Below are positions 34,301 through 40,134 of a DNA stretch of 64,000 bases, piece after piece. Under the pieces are notes generated by a model, which did no database searches, was not told the origin of the DNA, and saw nothing but the letters and a program-made list of their open reading frames with translations. Within the stretch, counting starts at the first letter, position 1, and every line of letters begins with the position of its first letter. Source of the stretch: Parvibaculum sp. (GTDB lineage Bacteria > Pseudomonadota > Alphaproteobacteria > Parvibaculales > Parvibaculaceae); contig JAUSMV010000012.1 of the NCBI GenBank assembly GCA_030645235.1, positions 682,001 through 746,000 on the forward strand. Reading direction: 5' to 3'. Position numbers and translations under genes: made by a program.

Positions 34301-35073
34301 GCGGTGATGAATTGATCCGCAGTCTTGCTGAGCGTCTCGTCTCAATTGATTTGTTAGAGCAGGCGGAAGTCCTGTTGAAGTATCAGGTTGAGCAGCGCCT
34401 CTATGGTAGCGTGGCCAAAGCGCAGGTGGCGGCGCGTTTGGCGACGGTCTATCTGCTTGATGACAAGCCCAAAGATGCTTTGTTTATCTTGCGGGCAACG
34501 ATGCAGAACCAGCTCCCGCCAGACCTGCGCGAGAAGCGTCAAATGATTGAGGCGCGTGCCTTGGCATCGCTCAAGCAATATGAGTTGGCACTTGATCTCC
34601 TTACCGAGATTGACGGTGATCAGGCCGAAGAGTTACGGGCTGAGGTTTATTGGGAGAGTGAAAGCTGGGATGCATCCGGCCAGGCCAATGAAGCAATGGC
34701 CGAAGCGGCAAGCACGGGCCTCGCTCCTGACATAGCGCTCTCCGATGATGTGCGGTTTAAAGTGATGCGCTCAGCTATTGCCTATGCGCTTGGGGGCAAT
34801 ACAAAGGGTCTTACGCGTCTGCGTACGAAATTCGGTGACCGCATGAAGACCTCGGTGGATGCCAACGCTTTTGCCGTGGTTAGCGATCCTATTGAAACAT
34901 CGGGTGTTGCCTTCCGTCAATTGGCGAGCCGTGTGGCATCGGTCAATATGATCGAGAAGTTCGTTGATAGTTTTAAAGACGACGCGCTTTTGGGCGCAAC
35001 GGCACCGGTTGTTCAGCCTCCGGTTGAAAAATCTGTTGAAGCTGTGCCTGCCAAGACGTCAGCCATCAACTAA
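31357..35073 (+). CDS. Giant periplasmic protein with AMIN-like and TPR regions
   Basis: A 1238-residue protein, probably secreted: hydrophobic residues about 27-44 end in VRAA. Residues about 55-145 and 185-290 are two beta-rich AMIN-like repeats (GRMIFNWPEVVPKYTAAIS; TRLVFDWNQPVLYSLAQQD). A Lys/Glu/Pro/Ala-rich linker spans about 300-420, a third similar beta segment lies around 425-520, and residues about 680-1180 are degenerate TPR-like helices. AMIN domains target proteins to envelope sites and TPRs scaffold complexes. It follows fliL-fliM-pflI-like-motE in the same direction, so a motor or pole-associated envelope role is likely but unproven. The start may be the GTG at 31357 or the ATG at 31372. 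Confidence 0.75.
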   Translation: MTILAMAGWHSGGRRAVDVFCAPVRFLMSAFLALAISAAGVLPVRAATNVTTDLSETGGYGRMIFNWPEVVPKYTAAISAGVLVIKFDKPFDVDVEQFLRQMPQMVALARQDADGKTLRLGLKFEYYLNVRHVENSLYVDLLPSTWSGAPPALPVDVVARIKAVAAAKAQVEAEAKKARESGIVEPNAPGPELSVRVARHDGMTRLVFDWNQPVLYSLAQQDGSATITFDRSAKVALAQIRVNPPPFLKSISAIEREGRLSVFMKIDTGVVVSDFREDLGVVLDLKPYQQEGQSVEPAATAAAVTASDPASEAGRDGAPVQETKTESSVAEEKNPVKDENAAKEEHAAEDKPLANAPKSIIPKVAEVSVEEKPKTETIVENKPAVEPVPVIPAPAAEAASPPNEEQKAVVDPAGVEPLPEAVSNGSPVLLKLSGMTTENRSEITFPWTEPTGAAVFVRSNMLWVVFDRVAVPDLTGLELKYLRGFGQPMILNVEGATAMVFPITQPDMLVDVIENGTVWRVSLAHSLASTGRSIALSRNWSSSGEGYVSADLVGATKIIKLADPQMRTNLMVATARGATQALQASRSFIEFEALKSAQGVAIVAIADDINVAAAPDAVIISRRNGLTLSAENGERARASGGMESSVSPAIMNFATWRGAGDFMHNRQALLNRVVMAAATDESAARMDYARFLIGYGLAQEALTQMAIAAKIDFKIENDPAFRALRGVANVLAHRHAQALQDLSVSSLDLDPYVAGWRGLALAELGQMDKANKDFDFAGSLIDGFDPASMEKMHLVATAAALAMNDTTSAQSHLEALPGTLSTNGAQAQSYVLRGQLLEKMKKPEEALHFYGRAIELNDREQTVRALLSKALLQNSRGKLKGEEFLAELNRLRVMWRGGELELQILMLIAEENLEMQKVVDALDAMRAAIRNFPLNDKVQAMGARMPAIFADYFIGQGSRDLTGVQALAFYYEFQDLTPIGQRGDELIRSLAERLVSIDLLEQAEVLLKYQVEQRLYGSVAKAQVAARLATVYLLDDKPKDALFILRATMQNQLPPDLREKRQMIEARALASLKQYELALDLLTEIDGDQAEELRAEVYWESESWDASGQANEAMAEAASTGLAPDIALSDDVRFKVMRSAIAYALGGNTKGLTRLRTKFGDRMKTSVDANAFAVVSDPIETSGVAFRQLASRVASVNMIEKFVDSFKDDALLGATAPVVQPPVEKSVEAVPAKTSAIN

Positions 35074-35103
35074 AGCTCATCAGAGGAATGCTCTAAGACA
35101 AAC

Positions 35104-35140
35104 AAAAGCCGCGTGGGCAATTGTACCGACACGGCTTTCT
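35104..35140. terminator. Shared terminator between convergent operons
   Basis: Stem AAAGCCGCGT/ACACGGCTTT with one mismatch, a 14-base loop, A-rich on the left and CTCGTTTT on the right. It lies between the large TPR gene and fliP. Confidence 0.65.
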
Positions 35141-35184
35141 CGTTTTGGGCTTTGTTGTTAATCCGGACTGGCGCGAGAGCTCCC

Positions 35185-35949
35185 TCAGGTTCCGAAGCTT
35201 TGGACCAGACTGCCTGCGATCAATGTCCATCCGTCCACCAGCACGAAAAAGATGAGTTTGAACGGCAGTGAAATTGTCACCGGTGGCAGCATCATCATGC
35301 CCATGGACATGAGGACGGAGGCGACCACCATGTCGATCACGATGAAGGGCAGAAAGACAAGGAAGCCGATTTCAAAGGCGCGGCGTAGCTCGCTGAGCAT
35401 GAAACTCGGCACGATGACTTGCAGCGGCAGGTCTTTGGCTTCTTCGGGTTCGGCTGTCTCGGACAGATCGACAAAGAGTTTCAGATCTTCCTTACGCACC
35501 TGCGTCAGCATGAAGCCCTTGAAGGGCAACATGGACTTGTCGAAAGCTTCGGCAAGTTCGATTTGTTGGTTCATCAGCGGTTTGATGCCGTCTTCATAGG
35601 CCTTTGTGAAGGTTGGCGTCATCACGAAGGCCGTGAGGAACAGCGCGAGACTGATGAGCACGGAGTTCGGTGGTGTTTGTTGCGTGCCGATGGCTGTGCG
35701 CAGAAGCGACAGCACGACGACGATGCGGACGAAAGACGTCACCATGATGAAGATCGATGGCGCAAGGCTCAATACCGTGATGAGCGCAACGATCTGGACG
35801 ACGTGATCGGTCAGGCCAAAATTATCAGCGAGATCGACTTTGATTGTGTCGGCAAGAGCAGGGCCGGTGATCGCGAAAGCGAGCATGGCACCCATAACGC
35901 CTGCAACGAGCGGTAGTTTGCGCAAGATGGCTTGTCCGAAATTTCTCAC
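35185..35949 (-). CDS. fliP: Flagellar export protein FliP
   Basis: A 254-residue inner-membrane export-gate protein with a cleavable signal (ITGPALA-D) and four membrane helices (about 50-75, 93-110, 195-218, 225-250). Typical sequence includes FVRIVVVLSLLRTAIGTQQT with PPN, PTFTKAYEDGI and LRRAFEIGFLVFLPFIVIDM. It assembles the FliPQR pore of the flagellar type III export system. Its ATG overlaps the fliO stop (ATGA). Confidence 0.96.
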   Translation of the reverse strand: MRNFGQAILRKLPLVAGVMGAMLAFAITGPALADTIKVDLADNFGLTDHVVQIVALITVLSLAPSIFIMVTSFVRIVVVLSLLRTAIGTQQTPPNSVLISLALFLTAFVMTPTFTKAYEDGIKPLMNQQIELAEAFDKSMLPFKGFMLTQVRKEDLKLFVDLSETAEPEEAKDLPLQVIVPSFMLSELRRAFEIGFLVFLPFIVIDMVVASVLMSMGMMMLPPVTISLPFKLIFFVLVDGWTLIAGSLVQSFGT

Positions 35950-36311
35950 GCGCGGCGCTCCTTGATGAAGTCCACAATTTTCTGGAATTGCTGTGTGGGT
36001 GTGGTGACGGTGCTCGTGGCTTTTATCTCTTCTTCGGTCAACTCAGGTGCATCAATACCGGCCTCAATCAGCAGATTTTGTTCACCACCGAGAAGGACGA
36101 GATGTTCTTTGTTGTCGCGACGCATCAGCACGAGGCGGTGCTTGGCGTCCACGACTTTAACCTCGACGATTGTGAGGCGTTTTTGACCGCCTGTTGCGGT
36201 CAGTCCTCCGGTCGCAAGGCCAAGCTTTTTTGCGCCGTAAGCGCAAGCGCCGATGAGCCCGACAATGAAGACGAGCGAAGCGACAAAGCGAAAGATTTCT
36301 GAGAATTCCAT
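35946..36311 (-). CDS. fliO: Flagellar export assembly protein FliO
   Basis: A 121-residue protein with one N-terminal helix (about 8-30, RFVASLVFIVGLIGACAYGA) and a small cytoplasmic FliO domain (KRLTIVEVKVVDAKHRLVLM, LVLLGGEQNLLIE). FliO helps FliP multimers assemble. The ATG at 36311 starts at the family N-terminus; the longer frame has an unrelated lead. It is co-translated with fliP and divergent from flgB across a region with a CtrA box. Confidence 0.9.
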   Translation of the reverse strand: MEFSEIFRFVASLVFIVGLIGACAYGAKKLGLATGGLTATGGQKRLTIVEVKVVDAKHRLVLMRRDNKEHLVLLGGEQNLLIEAGIDAPELTEEEIKATSTVTTPTQQFQKIVDFIKERRA

Positions 36312-36354
36312 GTGCATGCCCAGTACACCGGGTGTCCCGTGACGGGGCACCAAC

Positions 36355-36372
36355 AAGGCACAATCTGCCCAG
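36355..36372. promoter_or_regulatory. ftr-like element next to a CtrA box
   Basis: The core GGCAC-AATC-TGCCC resembles the GGCAA-N4-TGCCG elements, with one changed base in each arm. It is only 6 bases from the CtrA box at 36379 and has no sigma-54 promoter beside it. In Caulobacter FlbD bound at such a position represses a class II promoter. A repressor role here is inference. Confidence 0.45.
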
Positions 36373-36378
36373 TCATGT

Positions 36379-36394
36379 TTAATGTCGGGTTAAC
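36379..36394. promoter_or_regulatory. CtrA box between fliO-fliP and flgB
   Basis: TTAA-TGTCGGG-TTAAC is a perfect match to the full CtrA consensus. It is 68 bases from the fliO start on one side and 201 bases from flgB on the other, so it could serve either or both early operons. Confidence 0.75.
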
Positions 36395-36594
36395 GTCCGC
36401 AAAAAAGCTCAACTTTGGTGGTTACCCAAATATTGACGTACTAGGTCATTTTTGCCGCTGTTAGGAGGATATTAACTCTGGCCGAAGAAACTGCATTCAG
36501 CCGCCAAGGAATGCGTGGCCCGACTTCGATGAATTGAACCGGTTTTTCCTATGCCCAGAAGGGACGGAAATGTCGTTTCGAGTGGGCACAGACT

Positions 36595-37026
36595 ATGGCA
36601 ATTGGCGATATCCCGATCTTATCGATGATGAAGCAACGTCTGCATTGGCTGACGGAGCGCCAGCAGGTTTTGGCGCAGAACGTCGCCAACGCAAACACGC
36701 CGGGTTACGTCGCGCGTGATCTCAAAGAATTGGACTTTGGTGCCATGGTCGATGCGAGCGGTCCCCGCCTCGCGCCCGTGGCCACAAGCTCTGCTCATAT
36801 TGGCAGCCCCGTTGCGGGCTCGGATGCGGGCGGGCGTTCGCAAATGGGTAAAGCGCGCGGCGGTGAGGTGATCAAGTCACCGGGCTTTGAAACATCGCCC
36901 ACGGGCAATTCTGTGACGCTTGAAGACGAGATGATCAAGGTTGCGCAGACACAGATGGACTACGAAACGGTTACATCGCTCTACACCAAGGGCATGGGCC
37001 TCATTCGCATCGCGGTTGGACGCTGA
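36595..37026 (+). CDS. flgB: Flagellar proximal rod protein FlgB
   Basis: A 143-residue rod protein: MMKQRLHWLTERQQVLAQNV with NANTPGYVARDL near residue 35, and the C-terminal helix EDEMIKVAQTQMDYETVTSL. It builds the most proximal rod with FlgC, FlgF and FliE. The start lacks a strong ribosome site. It opens flgB-flgC-fliE-fliQ-fliR-flhB. A CtrA box lies about 200 bases upstream. Confidence 0.94.
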   Translation: MAIGDIPILSMMKQRLHWLTERQQVLAQNVANANTPGYVARDLKELDFGAMVDASGPRLAPVATSSAHIGSPVAGSDAGGRSQMGKARGGEVIKSPGFETSPTGNSVTLEDEMIKVAQTQMDYETVTSLYTKGMGLIRIAVGR

Positions 37027-37050
37027 ACGGAAAGCTGAAGGGTGAGCGCT

Positions 37051-37461
37051 ATGGATCTTATGAAATCAATGATGGTGGCGGCAGCGGGGCTTAAAGCTCA
37101 GAGCGGTCGTATGCGCATCATCGCCGAAAACATCGCCAACGCAGATTCAACAGGCAAGACACCCGGCGCGGATCCTTACCAGCGCAAAGTGCCGACATTT
37201 GAGCAGCGCCTTGATCGCGCAACGGGCCTTGATACGGTGCAGCTTGGTCGTCCTATGGCCGACAAGAGCGACTTCAAACTCAAATACATGCCGGGTCATC
37301 CGGCAGCCGATCAGAACGGCTATGTGAAAACGCCCAATGTGAATGGTCTCGTCGAAGCGATGGATATGCGAGAGGCGCAGCGCTCCTATGAAGCCAATCT
37401 CAATCTCATCACGGCCTCGCGTCGCATGACGTCGCAGACCATCGACATTTTGAAGAAATAA
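37051..37461 (+). CDS. flgC: Flagellar proximal rod protein FlgC
   Basis: A 136-residue rod protein with VAAAGLKAQSGRMRIIAENI and NADSTGKTPGADPYQRK at the N-terminus, and MDMREAQRSYEANLNLITAS at the C-terminus. The ATG at 37051 is preferred because GAAGGGTG precedes it by about seven bases. A GTG three codons upstream would leave that site too close. It lies 24 bases after flgB. Confidence 0.95.
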   Translation: MDLMKSMMVAAAGLKAQSGRMRIIAENIANADSTGKTPGADPYQRKVPTFEQRLDRATGLDTVQLGRPMADKSDFKLKYMPGHPAADQNGYVKTPNVNGLVEAMDMREAQRSYEANLNLITASRRMTSQTIDILKK

Positions 37462-37481
37462 CCGGCTAAGGACGACAAGCT

Positions 37482-37805
37482 ATGGCCATTCCAGCAGCAG
37501 CCTTAAATGCCTATGCCCAAGCCGCTCGTATGGGCGGGTCTGGTGCCGCCATGCCAGTGGGCGGCGGCAAAGAAGTGGCGGGCGGCGGTAATTTTGGCGA
37601 CTTCCTCAAGAACGCGATCAACGAGACGGTCAATACGGGCAAGACCGGCGAACAGCAGATGGCTGTGTCGACGGCTGGCAAAGAGGGCAGTCTGGTCGAT
37701 GTTGTGACTGCAGTCGCCGAAGCCGAAGCCTCGTTGCAAACCGTGGTGGCCGTGCGCGACAAAGTGATTGCGGCCTATCAGGACATCATGCGGATGCCGA
37801 TTTAG
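37482..37805 (+). CDS. fliE: Flagellar hook-basal body protein FliE
   Basis: A 107-residue protein joining the MS-ring and the rod. The N-terminus is Ala/Gly-rich, then comes FGDFLKNAINETVNTGKTGE and the family C-terminus SLVDVVTAVAEAEASLQTVV with AVRDKVIAAYQDIMRMPI. It is of normal length and sits 20 bases after flgC. Confidence 0.95.
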   Translation: MAIPAAALNAYAQAARMGGSGAAMPVGGGKEVAGGGNFGDFLKNAINETVNTGKTGEQQMAVSTAGKEGSLVDVVTAVAEAEASLQTVVAVRDKVIAAYQDIMRMPI

Positions 37806-37864
37806 TCCTTATTTTTTAAGGCCTATTTGAATTTTGACTAAGCGTTATACAGGGACTTGGGGAC

Positions 37865-38128
37865 ATGACTGGAGCGGAAATTGTCGATCTGGCGCGACAG
37901 AGCATCTGGGTGATGTTGCAGATTGCAGCACCGATGATGATCGTGGCGTTGGTCGTCGGTGTGGCGATTGCCCTCTTGCAGGCTTTGACGCAAGTGCAGG
38001 AAATGACCCTGGTGTTCGTTCCCAAAATTGTTGCCATTTTTCTTACGCTCCTGCTGGCGCTTCCCTTCATGGGACAGGCGATGGCGAGCTATATGAACCT
38101 CATCGCGCAGAAAATCGTCGCTGGTTAG
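37865..38128 (+). CDS. fliQ: Flagellar export protein FliQ
   Basis: An 87-residue protein with two membrane helices (about 15-38 and 50-72) and the FliQ patterns GVAIALLQALTQVQEMTLVF and PKIVAIFLTLLLALPFMG. It is part of the FliPQR export gate. GGGGAC lies just before the ATG. Confidence 0.95.
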   Translation: MTGAEIVDLARQSIWVMLQIAAPMMIVALVVGVAIALLQALTQVQEMTLVFVPKIVAIFLTLLLALPFMGQAMASYMNLIAQKIVAG

Positions 38129-38163
38129 ATATTTAACCGAATTCAGACCGGAGACGAAAATCC

Positions 38164-38925
38164 ATGTTCACCGTTGAACTCCTCCCGCAAACAGCATTCG
38201 TGTTTATGCTGATCTTTGCGCGCGTGAGCTCGATGGTCATGTTGATGCCTGCGATCGGCGAGGCGTCGATCCCCATGCAAATCCGCATCATTCTGTCGAT
38301 GCTGCTCTCCTTCATTCTGTATCCGCTGGTCAGTGAGTCCTATTCGGCCGTGCCGCCGACAGTACCCGGCCTTGCCATGACCGTGTTCTATGAAATTCTG
38401 ATCGGCATTTTTATCGGCATGTCGATGCGCCTTGTGATGAGTGCGCTGCATGTGGCCGGTAATATTATTGCCATGCAGACAGGCCTTGCCTTTGCGCAGA
38501 ATATTGACCCGTCGCAAGGCACGCAAAGCGCGCTCGTCGCCAACTTTCTCAATATGCTAGCCGTCACGCTTATTTTTGCGACAGGCCTGCATCATTTGCT
38601 GATCGCAGCGATGCGTGACAGCTATATTCTTTTTCAACCCGGCGATATTTTTCCAGTCGGTGACTTTCTGCAACTTGCGGTCAAAATGATGTCAGGCGCT
38701 TTCGAGCTTGGTGTTCAGCTTGCCGCGCCTTTCGTGGTCTTCGGTCTCGTGTTTTATATCGGTATCGGTCTTCTTTCGAAGCTGATGCCGCAAATCCAGA
38801 TTTTCTTTATCGCCATGCCGGCCAATATTGGTTTTGGCCTTGCACTTCTGTTCCTTATCCTTGGCGCCATGATGACGTGGTTCCTGCAGGGGTTTGAGCA
38901 GACGTTGCACATGTTCGTTCATTGA
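38164..38925 (+). CDS. fliR: Flagellar export protein FliR
   Basis: A 253-residue membrane protein with six or so helices. Family sequence includes FMLIFARVSSMVMLMPAIGE, IPMQIRIILSMLLSFILYP, the internal MQTGLAFAQNIDPSQGTQ and the C-terminal LLSKLMPQIQIFFIAMPANI. It completes the FliPQR gate and contacts FlhB. It begins 35 bases after fliQ. Confidence 0.95.
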   Translation: MFTVELLPQTAFVFMLIFARVSSMVMLMPAIGEASIPMQIRIILSMLLSFILYPLVSESYSAVPPTVPGLAMTVFYEILIGIFIGMSMRLVMSALHVAGNIIAMQTGLAFAQNIDPSQGTQSALVANFLNMLAVTLIFATGLHHLLIAAMRDSYILFQPGDIFPVGDFLQLAVKMMSGAFELGVQLAAPFVVFGLVFYIGIGLLSKLMPQIQIFFIAMPANIGFGLALLFLILGAMMTWFLQGFEQTLHMFVH

Positions 38926-38943
38926 CGCGGGAGAGATAGCGCA

Positions 38944-40020
38944 ATGTCCGACGGCAGCGATCAAGAAAAGACAGAAGAACCGACCGGGAAAAAGCTACAA
39001 ACAGCCCATGAGGAAGGCGACGTTATCAAGAGCCAGGAGGTTAACTACTGGTTCGTGATGGTTGGCGGTGCTTTGGCTGTGGCAATGTCGAGCCATTCGC
39101 TCAGTGTTACATTGGTCGACAATTTGCGTATTTATATTGCGTCGCCGCAGGACATTCCGATGGACCGAGATCATTTGCGCGATATGGCGCTGCATCTCGG
39201 CATGGTTGTTTTCGGCGCGCTCGCCTTGCCACTCGGCATCATGGTCGCTTTCGCCGTGTTCGGGAATATCATTCAGCATGCGCCGGTCTTCACTGCTAAA
39301 AGTATGAAACCGTCTTTTTCCAAATTGTCGCCAATGCAGGGTCTTCAGCGGCTTTTCGGAATTAAAAGCGTGATGAATCTTGCTAAAAGCATCATCAAAT
39401 TTGTTGTTGTGGGCGGCGTGATGATCTCGATTGTCTGGCCGGAGCGCGATCAACTGGCTTTGATGATGACTTGGGACATCTCGTTGCTGATGCCTCTTGT
39501 GCAATCCATGACGCTTAAAATGTTTGCTGGCGTTATCGCTGTGATGACTATTTTAGCGGGTTTGGACTATCTGTTTGAGCGCTTCCAATGGATAAAGAAG
39601 CAGCGCATGACGGTTCAGGAAATCAAAGACGAATATAAGCAGATGGAAGGCGACCCGAAGATCAAGGGCCGTATTCGTCAGTTGCGCATTGAACGTTCGC
39701 GCCGCCGCATGATGGCGGAAGTGCCCAAAGCCAGTGTCGTGATTATGAACCCAACCCATTATGCCGTTGCGTTGAAATATGAAAAGGGCATGGGCGCGCC
39801 GATTTGTGTGGCCAAAGGCGTTGATGCACTCGCTTTGCGTATCCGTGGTGTGGCTGAAGAAAGTGGCGTTCCGGTCATCGTCAACCCGCCGCTCGCCCGT
39901 GCGCTTCATGCCTCGGTGGAACTTGATCAGGAAGTGCCGCAGGAACATTACAAAGCGGTCGCCGAGGTGATTGGCTATGTGATGCGTCTTAAGGCTAAGA
40001 TCGGCCGTCGCCGCGCATGA
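38944..40020 (+). CDS. flhB: Flagellar export switch protein FlhB
   Basis: A 358-residue protein: N-terminal DQEKTEEPTGKKLQTAHEEG, four membrane helices (about 30-50, 80-105, 140-160, 180-205), a conserved linker (MTVQEIKDEYKQMEGDPKIK) and the cytosolic domain with the self-cleavage site NPTH (about residue 266) in VVIMNPTHYAVAL. FlhB switches export from hook to filament substrates. It ends 114 bases before cckA, linking the flagellar island to the cell-cycle kinase. Confidence 0.97.
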   Translation: MSDGSDQEKTEEPTGKKLQTAHEEGDVIKSQEVNYWFVMVGGALAVAMSSHSLSVTLVDNLRIYIASPQDIPMDRDHLRDMALHLGMVVFGALALPLGIMVAFAVFGNIIQHAPVFTAKSMKPSFSKLSPMQGLQRLFGIKSVMNLAKSIIKFVVVGGVMISIVWPERDQLALMMTWDISLLMPLVQSMTLKMFAGVIAVMTILAGLDYLFERFQWIKKQRMTVQEIKDEYKQMEGDPKIKGRIRQLRIERSRRRMMAEVPKASVVIMNPTHYAVALKYEKGMGAPICVAKGVDALALRIRGVAEESGVPVIVNPPLARALHASVELDQEVPQEHYKAVAEVIGYVMRLKAKIGRRRA

Positions 40021-40134
40021 TGATTCGCGGGCGGGTTAGTTTGGCCTTTTTGGGTCATGGAATATTCAAATCTCGATTGGAACGCGGCACAGCGCGGATA
40101 GATTGATGATGACGGTGCTGTGGGGGCATGGCCG

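Noticed and set aside
36480-36498. A TGGCC...TGCA pattern upstream of flgB as a sigma-54 promoter
   Set aside because: The GG and GC elements are one base too far apart, which sigma-54 does not tolerate. A CtrA box upstream explains the operon better.
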